DNA of 24,316 nucleotides from Actinomycetota bacterium (GTDB lineage Bacteria > Actinomycetota > Thermoleophilia > Solirubrobacterales > Thermoleophilaceae): contig VAXR01000029.1 in the NCBI GenBank assembly GCA_005885165.1, positions 1-24,316 on the forward strand, read 5' to 3'. Both the position numbers and the translations under genes were made by a program. How positions within the stretch are numbered: position 1 is the first letter of the stretch; every line of letters starts with the position of its first letter. The notes beneath the pieces were generated by a model. The model did no database searches. It was given only the letters and a program-made list of their open reading frames with translations, and was not told where the DNA came from. Shown piece after piece: positions 16,608 to 23,767 of the stretch.

Positions 16608-16695
16608 TATTTGCGGGGATCTCGTGGGCTTGTGCGCCAAGTACAGCCTGGACATCCGTCCAGGCGGGGGCAAGCCGAGGCGCACGCCGCAAATA
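16608..16695. ncRNA. Candidate structured RNA element (nested stems with possible pseudoknot)
   Basis: Perfect complementary segments are nested here. The outer stem is tatttgcgg (16608-16616) with ccgcaaata (16687-16695), 9 bp. The inner stem is gtgcgcc (16632-16638) with ggcgcac (16679-16685), 7 bp. A hairpin of cctggac (16647-16653) with gtccagg (16658-16664) has a 4-nt loop. In addition ggctt (16627-16631) can pair with aagcc (16672-16676), which crosses the inner stem and would form a pseudoknot or an alternative fold. It lies 105 bases before the TrpB2 start (+) and 65 bases before the EAL gene start (-), so it could sit in either leader. I do not recognise a known riboswitch consensus. 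A double-stranded operator cluster is the main alternative. Confidence 0.4.
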
Positions 16696-16733
16696 TTCAA
16701 TCTGGGGATTGACATCCAGCCCTTTCTACGCGA

Positions 16734-16775
16734 GGGTTTACGGCAACCCAACTCAGCAGGTATTTAGCGGCTGAG
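16734..16775 (+). promoter_or_regulatory. Two tandem hairpins in the leader of the TrpB2 operon
   Basis: gggtt (16734-16738) pairs with aaccc (16745-16749) around a 6-nt loop. Two bases later ctcagc (16752-16757) pairs with gctgag (16770-16775) around a 12-nt A/T-rich loop. The second hairpin ends 13 bases before the ribosome binding site. No T-run follows, so control of translation rather than termination would be the likelier role, if any. Confidence 0.3.
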
Positions 16776-16788
16776 AGACTCGCAAAGT

Positions 16789-16796
16789 GGGAGAAG
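16789..16796 (+). promoter_or_regulatory. Ribosome binding site of the TrpB2-type gene
   Basis: GGGAGAAG ends 4 nt before the ATG at 16801, with its GGAG core 7 nt from the start. It is one of the few clear Shine-Dalgarno sites in the window and fixes the start. Confidence 0.75.
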
Positions 16797-16800
16797 AGCC

Positions 16801-18174
16801 ATGTACGGACGTTCGGGCGTGCTCGCGGCGCCGCTTGAGCGGATCGAACTGTCCATCGACCGCATTCCTGACCGCTGGTACAACGTCATCCCGGACCTCC
16901 CGCGAGCTCCGGACGAGCTGATCGACGGCCGGACCGGCGAGCCGCTCACACAGGAATACCTGGAACGGCTCCTCCCCCGCGCGCTGGCGGCGCAGGAACG
17001 CTCGCTCGAGCGCTGGATCAGCGTGCCCGACGAGGTGGCCGCCGCGTACCGCCAGTGGCGCCCGGCGCCGCTATACCGCGCGCACGCGCTCGAGCGCGAG
17101 CTCGACACGCCGGCGGCGATCTACTTCAAGTACGAGGGCGCAAGCCCGTCCGGCAGCCATAAGCTCAACTCCGCGCTGGCCCAGGCCTACTACGCCAAGC
17201 AGGAGGGCGTGCGGCGGCTCGTGACCGACACCGGCGCGGGGCAGTGGGGCTCGGCGCTCGCGATGGCCGGTGCGCTCATGGGGATCGAGGTCGTGGTCTA
17301 CATGGTCCGCGCCTCCTACCACCACAAGCCCGGCCGGCGGCACCTGATGGAGACGTTCGGCGCCACGATCCTCCCCAGCCCGGGCGAGTCGACGGAGGCC
17401 GGCAGGCGTTTCCTCGCGGACGACCCGGACCATCCCGGAAGCGAGGCCACGGCGGTCTCCGAGGCCCTCGAGGTGGTCGCGTCAGACCCCGAGGCGCGAT
17501 TCGCGGTGGGCGCGTTCGCGAACCACGTGCTGCTGCATCAGACCGTGATCGGCCTCGAGGCGCGCGAGCAGCTCGAGCTCGTGGACCGCGAGCCGGACTA
17601 CCTGGTCGCCTCGGTCGGCTGCGGCTCGAACATGGGCGGTCTGGCGCTGCCGTGGGTGGCCGACAAGCTCAACGGCCGCGATATCTCGATCCTGGCCACC
17701 GAGCCGGCGGCGTGCGCAACGCTGACCGAGGGCGAGTACCGCTGGGACTACGCGGACGCGACCGGCTCCGGCCCGCTGACGCGCACGTATACGCTCGGCC
17801 ACGATTTCGTGCCGCCGCCGATCCACGCGGGCGGGCTGCGTTATCACGGTGCCGCTCCGCTGGTCGGGCTGCTTCGCGACGAGGGCGTGATCGACGCCGT
17901 CGCGTACCACCAGAACGAGGTGTTCGCGGCGGGCTCCCTGTTCGCGCGGCTGACGGGGTTCCTTCCGGCCCCCGAGACGGCGCATGCGATCCGCGGCGTG
18001 ATCGACGTAGCGCGCGAGTGCCGGGAGCAGCAGCGCGAGGCGACGATCCTGTTCTGCTACTCGGGTCATGGGCTCCTGGACCTCGGCGCCTACGGAAGGT
18101 TCAACGCCGGGGAGCTGCGCGATGTGGAGACGATGGCCGAATCCCTGGAAGCCCCCTGGACCGGAGTGGGGTGA
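16801..18174 (+). CDS. trpB2: TrpB2-type PLP-dependent enzyme (tryptophan synthase beta-like)
   Basis: The protein has 457 residues, the length usual for the TrpB2 group and longer than classical TrpB. The PLP lysine is K121 in PSGSHKLNSA. The cofactor phosphate loop is GCGSNMGG (273-280), FCYSGHGLLDL (418-428) holds the Ser near the pyridine nitrogen, and LPAPETAHAIRG (388-399) is typical of TrpB2. TrpB2 makes L-tryptophan from indole and serine or phosphoserine without a conventional TrpA partner; no trpA or other tryptophan gene is present here. The family motif E-T-G-A-G-Q-W-G reads DTGAGQWG (143-150), so the catalytic Glu is Asp. The gene starts after a clear ribosome binding site and is followed 4 nt later by an aldehyde dehydrogenase gene. 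Another beta-substitution or elimination reaction on an amino acid is a fair alternative. Confidence 0.9.
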   Translation: MYGRSGVLAAPLERIELSIDRIPDRWYNVIPDLPRAPDELIDGRTGEPLTQEYLERLLPRALAAQERSLERWISVPDEVAAAYRQWRPAPLYRAHALERELDTPAAIYFKYEGASPSGSHKLNSALAQAYYAKQEGVRRLVTDTGAGQWGSALAMAGALMGIEVVVYMVRASYHHKPGRRHLMETFGATILPSPGESTEAGRRFLADDPDHPGSEATAVSEALEVVASDPEARFAVGAFANHVLLHQTVIGLEAREQLELVDREPDYLVASVGCGSNMGGLALPWVADKLNGRDISILATEPAACATLTEGEYRWDYADATGSGPLTRTYTLGHDFVPPPIHAGGLRYHGAAPLVGLLRDEGVIDAVAYHQNEVFAAGSLFARLTGFLPAPETAHAIRGVIDVARECREQQREATILFCYSGHGLLDLGAYGRFNAGELRDVETMAESLEAPWTGVG

Positions 18175-18178
18175 TGGC

Positions 18179-19795
18179 ATGAGGTCGTACCCGCTCTACA
18201 TCAACGGCCAGGATCGCGACGGCCAGGGCTGGAACTACACGGTCAAGGCGTCCGCGCTGCTGGCCGACCCGATGGGCACGTTCAACCTCAAGCGAGCGCT
18301 GGACCTCGGTCAGATGGATCCGAGCGAGGCTCCGGCTGAAGTAGTCATGGGCCGCAGCGCCTGGGGCGAGCGGCGCGAGGGCGCCGAGGCGCTCGAGGCG
18401 GCCGCGCGGGCGAGCCGCGAGTTCGCGCGCATGCCCTTGGACGTGCGCCGCGCCATGGCCGAGGACTATCACGACGCGATCGTCGAGCGCGCCGAGGAGT
18501 TCGTCGAGATCCTGATCTGGGAGGGCCATCCGCGACGGCTCGCGGAGTGGGAGCTCCGGGGGATCATCGAGGGCACCGCGCCCGAGACACTCGACTGGAT
18601 GTTCGCCCAGCTCCATTCAGAGGTCGAGCAGGGCGAGCGCCGGATCGTGTTCTCGCGCAAGCCGGACGGCGTGGTTTGCCTCAATCCACCGCAGAATGCG
18701 GCTGGGTCGAACTCGGCGCTCGGCTTTGCCGCAATCGCCGCGGGCAATGCGCTAGTGGTGAAGGCCCCGCGGTCGACGCCGCTGTCGGTGATGTTCCTGT
18801 ACCGCGAGATCGTCGCGCCGATCCTCGATCGCCACGGTGCTCCCACGGGCACGCTCAACATCATCTCCGGCGAGACGAAGCAGATCCTGCGCCAGTGGAC
18901 CACCAGCCCGCTGGTGGACGATGTGATGTTCTTCGGGGACAGCACCGTCGGACTGAAGCTCGGCGCCGACTGCGAGGCCGCTGGCAAGAAGGCGGTGCTC
19001 GAGCTGTCGGGTAACGACGCAATCGTCGTCTGGGAGGACGCCGATCTCGAGACCGCCGCCACGGCGATGTGCGAGTGCTTCTACGGCTCGAGCCAGATCT
19101 GCATGGTCCCGAAGCACGCGATCGTCCACCCGGACGTGGCCGATGAGCTCATCGAGCGAGTGCTGGAGCGGGTCAGGGAGATCCGGCCGGGCTATCCCGA
19201 AGATCCCGACGTACTTCTCTCCCCGGTGCTGAAGGCGGACCGCTACTTCTCGACGCTCGCGGAGGCACGCGAGGCGGGCGCGAAGGTGCTCTGCGGGGGG
19301 CGTCGGGTGGACACCACCGGTGCGCCGTCCGAGCAAGGCTTCTTCCTCGAGCCGAGCGTGGTGAGGGTCGATGGGTTGGCCGAGTCGCGAATGCTCGCGT
19401 GCGTGCGGGAGGAGACCTTCTTCCCGTTGCTCCCGGTGATCGTGCCGACCGAGGACGAGCGCACGGGACTGCTGGATCGCGTCATCGACTTCATGAACGC
19501 AAACGAGTACGGGCTCCGCAACTCCGTCTGGGCGAGCGATCCCTCCGTCATCGACCGTTTCGTCACCGAGGTGACGAACGCCGGGCTGCTCAAGGTGAAC
19601 CAATCGCACATCAGCTTCGCGGCCCCGCTCGCCACGCATGGCGGGACCGGACGCACCGGCGGGCCGCATGGCGAGATGCACTACCCGATCCTGCGTACCT
19701 CCCACCTCCAGGGAGCGGCGGTTGTGCCGAGCGGGACCTACTCGTCGGAGCAGCTGGCGGCCGAGGTCGGCCTGCCCGAGCGAGTCGCCATCTGA
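18179..19795 (+). CDS. Aldehyde dehydrogenase superfamily protein
   Basis: The protein has 538 residues from ATG 18179, preceded by a G-rich stretch overlapping the end of the TrpB2 gene, which stops 4 nt earlier. Catalytic Cys is C308 in SSQICMVPK and the general base Glu is E275 in AVLELSGND; N173 in PPQNAAG is the probable oxyanion Asn. In the cofactor region K195 is followed by APRST where NAD enzymes usually have a Glu, and FFGDSTVG matches the Gly-Ser-Thr loop, so NADP use is possible. The N-terminal 60 residues are longer than in typical members, and the residue context around N173 is unusual. It oxidises an aldehyde to an acid; the substrate is unknown. Co-transcription with the TrpB2 gene points to an aldehyde derived from, or leading to, the amino acid handled by that enzyme. 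Confidence 0.88.
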   Translation: MRSYPLYINGQDRDGQGWNYTVKASALLADPMGTFNLKRALDLGQMDPSEAPAEVVMGRSAWGERREGAEALEAAARASREFARMPLDVRRAMAEDYHDAIVERAEEFVEILIWEGHPRRLAEWELRGIIEGTAPETLDWMFAQLHSEVEQGERRIVFSRKPDGVVCLNPPQNAAGSNSALGFAAIAAGNALVVKAPRSTPLSVMFLYREIVAPILDRHGAPTGTLNIISGETKQILRQWTTSPLVDDVMFFGDSTVGLKLGADCEAAGKKAVLELSGNDAIVVWEDADLETAATAMCECFYGSSQICMVPKHAIVHPDVADELIERVLERVREIRPGYPEDPDVLLSPVLKADRYFSTLAEAREAGAKVLCGGRRVDTTGAPSEQGFFLEPSVVRVDGLAESRMLACVREETFFPLLPVIVPTEDERTGLLDRVIDFMNANEYGLRNSVWASDPSVIDRFVTEVTNAGLLKVNQSHISFAAPLATHGGTGRTGGPHGEMHYPILRTSHLQGAAVVPSGTYSSEQLAAEVGLPERVAI

Positions 19796-19837
19796 GGGTC
19801 AGACCTCAGGTTGCCGGTCGATCTGGTAACTAAGGGC

Positions 19838-19859
19838 CCGGCGACGGGAGAGTCGCCGG
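19838..19859 (+). terminator. GC-rich hairpin between the aldehyde dehydrogenase and MFS genes
   Basis: A perfect 8-bp stem (ccggcgac at 19838-19845 with gtcgccgg at 19852-19859) has the loop gggaga. It starts 42 bases after the aldehyde dehydrogenase stop and ends 16 bases before the MFS start codon. There is no T-run, so it may be a weak terminator, an attenuator, or a structure limiting MFS translation. Confidence 0.4.
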
Positions 19860-19875
19860 CGACAGGGCCTCTGCG

Positions 19876-21363
19876 ATGCCTCGCTTCCCCGGCCGATCTG
19901 AAACGGCGGCTACCGCCCCGTCGCCCCTCTCGAGCGGGCGGCTCCGCGCCGTCCTAATCGTCTGCTCGCTTGGTGCGTTCATGGCGTTCCTGGATGCCAC
20001 GATCGTCAACATCGCGTTTCCCAGCATCCAGCGCTCGTTCCCGAGCGTCGCGCGCTCCTGGCTGTCGTGGGTCTTGAACGGCTACAACATCGTGTTCGCG
20101 GCGCTGCTGATCCCGGCCGGGCAGCTGGCCGACCTCGTCGGGCGCCGGCGGGTGTTCATGGCGGGGCTCTTGACTTTCACCGCCGCGTCGCTGCTGTGCG
20201 CAATCGCGCCGTCGGCGGGCACCCTCGTGGGGATGCGCATCGTGCAAGCCGCCGGGGCCGCGCTGCTCGTGCCGACGTCGCTCGGGCTACTCCTGGGCGA
20301 GCTTCCGGCGGAGAGACGAATCGGCGGGGTGGCGATGCTGGGCGCCTCGGCCGCGGTCGCTGCTGCGGTCGGACCGTCGCTGGGCGGCCTGCTCGTGCAC
20401 GCCTCGAACTGGAGGCTCGTGTTCCTCGTGAACGCGCCGCTCGGCGCGGCCACGTTCATCCTGGGCAGGCGCGCGCTGCGCGAGCAGCGTGACCTCGAGT
20501 ACGGCCGCGTTCCCGACCTGATCGCGATAACTCTGCTGGCGGGAACCGTGTCGCTCGTTGCGCTGGGACTGACGCAGGGTCCCAACTGGGGCTGGGGCGA
20601 CGGACGCGTCATCGCCAGCTACGCCGGCGCGACGCTGCTACTCGGGGCGTTCACAGTCCGGGCCCGCGCCCAGCCGTGGGCCACGACGAACCTGCCCCTT
20701 CGCATCCCCTCCGTGCGCTTCGCGAACGTGGCGATCCTGGTCTTCGCCTGCGCGTTCTACGGCAAGATCCTTACCGACGTCCTCTTCCTCACGTCGATCT
20801 GGCACTACTCGGTGCTCGCTGCGGGCGCGGCGATCACCCCCGGCCCACTGATCACCGCGGTGCTCGCCGCCCCAGCCGGACGGCTTGCCGACCGTTTCGG
20901 GCTGGCGCCGATCGCGGGCATCGGCGCGATCGTCTACGCAGGCGGGTGCGCCTGGTATGCGGTTCGCGCCGGCACGCGCGCCGATTACGTGATCCGCTGG
21001 CTGCCCGGGACCGCGCTCACCGGGGCCGGGATCGCCATGGCCTTCCCCACTCTCACGACCGCGGCCGTCGAGGCACTACCCGCTCGCCTCTACGCCACGG
21101 GTAGCGGTTTGAACGCCACAGCGCGACAGCTCGGCGGGGTGCTCGGAGTGGCGATCGTGATCGCGATCATCGGGCAGGCGGGCGCGATGACCGGTCATGA
21201 CGCTTTCGTCGGCGCCTGGGTCTTCACCGCGATCGCCGCCGGCGTCAGCGCCATTGCGGTGCTGCTGCTGAGGCAGCTGGGCGGTGAGCGTGCCCCGGCC
21301 GGCGTCGCTCAGGCCGTCGCCGGCGAGGGCGCGCAAGCGCGATCCAGCAGCCCGCCGCGCTAG
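19876..21363 (+). CDS. MFS transporter, DHA2-type drug:H+ antiporter family (14 helices)
   Basis: The protein has 495 residues with about 14 hydrophobic segments. Helix 1 carries LDATIVNIAFPSI (motif D1 of the 14-helix drug exporters). Motif A, GQLADLVGRRR, lies between helices 2 and 3, and a weaker repeat, AGRLADRFGLAP, sits in the second half. The motif C region (AAVAAAVGPSLGGLL) marks it as an exporter. The closest named relatives are EmrB/QacA-type proton antiporters; the substrate cannot be told. The N-terminal 22 residues are Pro/Ser-rich and cytoplasmic, and the C-terminal 30 are Ala/Gly-rich. No strong ribosome binding site precedes the ATG. It follows the TrpB2/aldehyde dehydrogenase pair after 80 bases and a hairpin, so a shared transcript is possible but not shown. 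Confidence 0.93.
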   Translation: MPRFPGRSETAATAPSPLSSGRLRAVLIVCSLGAFMAFLDATIVNIAFPSIQRSFPSVARSWLSWVLNGYNIVFAALLIPAGQLADLVGRRRVFMAGLLTFTAASLLCAIAPSAGTLVGMRIVQAAGAALLVPTSLGLLLGELPAERRIGGVAMLGASAAVAAAVGPSLGGLLVHASNWRLVFLVNAPLGAATFILGRRALREQRDLEYGRVPDLIAITLLAGTVSLVALGLTQGPNWGWGDGRVIASYAGATLLLGAFTVRARAQPWATTNLPLRIPSVRFANVAILVFACAFYGKILTDVLFLTSIWHYSVLAAGAAITPGPLITAVLAAPAGRLADRFGLAPIAGIGAIVYAGGCAWYAVRAGTRADYVIRWLPGTALTGAGIAMAFPTLTTAAVEALPARLYATGSGLNATARQLGGVLGVAIVIAIIGQAGAMTGHDAFVGAWVFTAIAAGVSAIAVLLLRQLGGERAPAGVAQAVAGEGAQARSSSPPR

Positions 21364-21420
21364 CGGCAGAGTGACGGGCATCACACCGCGCGTTTCGTCG
21401 GGGCGTATGGTGCGACCGAC

Positions 21421-22695
21421 GTGAGTGAGAGGTACGACGCCGTCGTCGTCGGCGCGAGCCTCGCGGGCTGCAGCGCCGCCACTTTGCTCGCGCGGCGGGG
21501 TGCGAGGGTCGCGCTCATCGAGCGCCGTCCGAATCTCACCGACTACAAGCGGACCTGCACCCACTTCATCCAGGCGAGCGCAACGCCGACCATTCAGCGC
21601 CTTGGATTGGCCGAGCGGATCGAGGCGGCAGGGGGTCTGCGCAACGGCCTAGAGCTCTGGACCCGCTACGGATGGATTCGACCGCGGCTCGACGAGGCCT
21701 CTCCCTATCCGGCGTACGGCTACAGCATCCGCCGCGAGAAGCTCGATCCGATCGTGCGCGAGCTCGCCGCCGACGCGGGCGCCGAGCTGCTGCTGGGGCA
21801 GACGGCGGTCGACCTCGTACGGGCAAACGGGCGAATCGACGGCGCTGTCGTCGAAGGCCGCGATCGCGAGCGCCGCGAGCTTCGCGCGCGGATCGTCGTG
21901 GCCGCTGACGGGCGCGGATCGCGGATCGCCAAGCTCGCCGGTGTGCCGGGCCGCATTCGTCCGCACAACCGCTTCGCCTACTTCGCCTACTTCCGCGATC
22001 TGCCGGCGCGATCCGGGTCGCACGCGATGCTGTGGTTCCTCGATCCTGACGGGTGCGCTGTCTTTCCGAACGACAACGGCGTCACGCTGATCGCGGCGAT
22101 GCCGACGAGGGACAAGCTGCCGGAGTTCAAGCGCGATCCCGAGGCGGCGGTCCTCCGCTACTACACCCAGCTCCCGGACGCGCCCGACCCGCGTACCGGT
22201 ACGCGCATCTCGCCGTGGATCGGCAAGATCGACGTGCCGAACGTCTCGCGACCGGCCGCGCGACCGGGGATCGCGTTCGTCGGCGACGCCGCGATGGCAT
22301 CGGATCCACTCTGGGGAGTGGGCTGCGGCTTCGCCCTGCAGTCGGGCGAGTGGCTAGCCGAGGCGATCGGCGACGCGCTGGTCGATGACGACGACCTGAA
22401 CCCGGCGCTCGATCGGTATCGGCGACACCACCGGCGTATGCTCGCCGCCCACCACTGGATGATGTGCGACTACGCAACCGGCCGGCCGTTCAGCCCGGTG
22501 GAGAAGCTGCTCTTCTCCTCAGCCGCGAGGGATGACGAGACCGCCCGCCTCTTCCATGCCATCGGGAGCCGCTCGGTGCCGTTTCAGGATCGGGTCAACG
22601 CGCGCCTCCTCGCCCGCGCGCTACGGGTCGCCGTGACCAGTCGCGGCCGGTCGCCCGCCCGCGTTCGTCCGGCCGTACGTGCGCTGCCGGGATGA
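21421..22695 (+). CDS. FAD-dependent oxidoreductase, geranylgeranyl reductase / class A monooxygenase type
   Basis: The protein has 424 residues from GTG 21421. The Rossmann motif is VVVGASLAGCSAATLLARRG (8-27) with the acidic end IERR. A second FAD motif, ADGRGSRIAKLAG, is near 161-173, and the GD motif is FVGDAAMASDPLWG (282-295), followed by GCGFALQSGEWLAEAI. This is the pattern of group A FAD monooxygenases and geranylgeranyl reductases. Typical tasks are hydroxylation or saturation of an isoprenoid or polyketide-like substrate; which applies here cannot be decided. The C-terminal 40 residues are Arg-rich and poorly conserved. The stop overlaps the start of an F420-type reductase gene (ATGA), so the two probably work together. 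No ribosome binding site is evident before the GTG. Confidence 0.88.
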   Translation: MSERYDAVVVGASLAGCSAATLLARRGARVALIERRPNLTDYKRTCTHFIQASATPTIQRLGLAERIEAAGGLRNGLELWTRYGWIRPRLDEASPYPAYGYSIRREKLDPIVRELAADAGAELLLGQTAVDLVRANGRIDGAVVEGRDRERRELRARIVVAADGRGSRIAKLAGVPGRIRPHNRFAYFAYFRDLPARSGSHAMLWFLDPDGCAVFPNDNGVTLIAAMPTRDKLPEFKRDPEAAVLRYYTQLPDAPDPRTGTRISPWIGKIDVPNVSRPAARPGIAFVGDAAMASDPLWGVGCGFALQSGEWLAEAIGDALVDDDDLNPALDRYRRHHRRMLAAHHWMMCDYATGRPFSPVEKLLFSSAARDDETARLFHAIGSRSVPFQDRVNARLLARALRVAVTSRGRSPARVRPAVRALPG

Positions 22696-23132
22696 AGCTC
22701 TCGCGGCGCGTCGCGCGCTTCAACAAGGCGATCAACAACCGCGTCCAGGGCGTGTACGCGTGGATCCTGCCGCCGTGGGTGGTGATCCTCCACCGCGGCC
22801 GCCGGTCCGGGCGGCCGTACCGCACCCCGGTGCTCGCCTTCAGACGGGGGCGAACGCTGATCGTCGCTCTGCTCTACGGCGAGGAGTCCGACTGGCTGCG
22901 CAACCTCAGGGCCGGCGACGGCCGCGTTGTGAGGGGCGGAAGGACGTACGAGCTGTCGTCACCGCGGGTCGTCGAAACGAGCGCGGCCGCCGAACTCGCC
23001 CGCCTGTCGCCTCCCGCCCGCGCGTACTGCCGGCTGGCGGACAAGCAGGTGATACTCGAGGTGGGCGAGCGCGTGCCCGGCTTCGGCAGGGGTCGCCCGC
23101 CCTCCACGGAGGTCGTTACCCCCCAAATTTGA
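22692..23132 (+). CDS. Deazaflavin (F420)-dependent nitroreductase family protein (Ddn-like)
   Basis: The protein has 146 residues, the usual size for the Ddn/DUF385 split-barrel family. RRSGRPYRTPV (37-47) is the family signature, followed by a beta strand RTLIVALLYGEE and SDWLRNLRAGDGRVV (66-80), matching the W-x-x-N-L block. These proteins transfer hydride from F420H2 to quinones, nitro compounds or unsaturated lipids, often at the membrane. The ATG overlaps the TGA of the FAD oxidoreductase gene by 4 bp, so translation is probably coupled. No F420 biosynthesis gene is present in this window. Confidence 0.88.
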   Translation: MKLSRRVARFNKAINNRVQGVYAWILPPWVVILHRGRRSGRPYRTPVLAFRRGRTLIVALLYGEESDWLRNLRAGDGRVVRGGRTYELSSPRVVETSAAAELARLSPPARAYCRLADKQVILEVGERVPGFGRGRPPSTEVVTPQI

Positions 23133-23157
23133 GCCGCCGCGCAGTACCGTTAGCTAC

Positions 23158-23385
23158 ATGTGCGCGGTATGTGCGATGGCGGCGATGGCCGGGGCCACGG
23201 GCGCGCGCTCCTGGCTGCAGGCGCGGCACACGACCTGGCTGACGCCCCAGCGGATGAAGGTCGTCACGGTGAGCCTGTTCGCCGCCGCGACGATCGGATC
23301 TTCGGTCGCGGTCACGGGCTCCGGAGCGAGCCCGCGGCACCAGCAGCACTCGACGCCGACGCACCGGGTCGCGACGCGCCGCTAG
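23158..23385 (+). CDS. Small hypothetical protein with N-terminal CxxC and one membrane helix
   Basis: The protein has 75 residues. It opens with MCAVCAM, a CxxC pair at residues 2-5, then a possible amphipathic stretch, a basic turn at RMK, one hydrophobic helix (about 35-52) and a Ser/His/Arg-rich tail. I recognise no family. A TACCGT hexamer lies 7 nt before the ATG, consistent with a leaderless transcript. It could instead be a chance frame, but the start context and membrane pattern favour a real gene. Confidence 0.5.
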   Translation: MCAVCAMAAMAGATGARSWLQARHTTWLTPQRMKVVTVSLFAAATIGSSVAVTGSGASPRHQQHSTPTHRVATRR

Positions 23386-23430
23386 CAGCAAGTGGACTCG
23401 CCGCGGTCGCCGTCGCCGCGTCGTCCGAGA

Positions 23431-23745
23431 TCAGGGGACGCCCGGAGAGGGATCCGGGCTCGACGAGTCCTGCTCGTGCACGCCGTGCTCGGTGTGCCGA
23501 GGCTCGGGAGTCGGGCCCGCGAGCTCGTTGGGCGGATCCGGCACGTCGCGGTCGGCGGGCCCCTCGTCCGGCTGCCCGGCGCGGCGGCGGCGGAGCGTCT
23601 CGTAGGCGTGGTCGAGATGCCGCCGAACGGCGGCCAGACGCTCATGCCCGGCGGCGTCGAGCGTGCCCTCCGACTCGGCCCGCCACAGCGAGTGCTCCTC
23701 GGCGACGAGCTCCTCGATCCGATCCAGGACGGACTGTTCGTCCAC
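23431..23745 (-). CDS. DUF2630 family protein
   Basis: The protein has 104 residues from GTG 23743-23745. The first 55 residues match DUF2630: IEELVAEEHSLW (10-21), a short helical pair and a DHAYETLRRRRA stretch, all predicted helical and charged. The remaining half is Pro/Glu/Asp-rich and probably disordered. The function of the family is unknown. It is divergent from the glyoxalase gene with 22 bases between start codons. Confidence 0.8.
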   Translation of the reverse strand: MDEQSVLDRIEELVAEEHSLWRAESEGTLDAAGHERLAAVRRHLDHAYETLRRRRAGQPDEGPADRDVPDPPNELAGPTPEPRHTEHGVHEQDSSSPDPSPGVP

Positions 23746-23751
23746 AAGTCG

Positions 23752-23757
23752 AGCATA
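23752..23757 (-). promoter_or_regulatory. Possible -10 element of a leaderless promoter for the DUF2630 gene
   Basis: TATGCT on the minus strand is followed by 6 nt and the GTG start, the same spacing as at the hemerythrin gene. No -35 match is visible, and the element overlaps the 22-base divergent region shared with the glyoxalase gene. Confidence 0.3.
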
Positions 23758-23767
23758 GTTCCTGACC

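Noticed and set aside
16543..16692. N-terminal extension of the EAL gene to an ATG at 16692
   Set aside because: The extra 50 residues look non-coding and overlap the inverted repeats; ATG 16542 leads directly into a sensible membrane protein.
16709..16714. TTGACA, a perfect -35 hexamer upstream of the TrpB2 gene
   Set aside because: No acceptable -10 hexamer lies 16 to 19 nt downstream, so it was not called a promoter. If it were one, the element at 16608-16695 would not be in the TrpB2 leader.
21406..21411. TATGGT as a -10 for the FAD oxidoreductase gene
   Set aside because: The 9-nt distance to the GTG is longer than at the other leaderless candidates and no -35 is visible.
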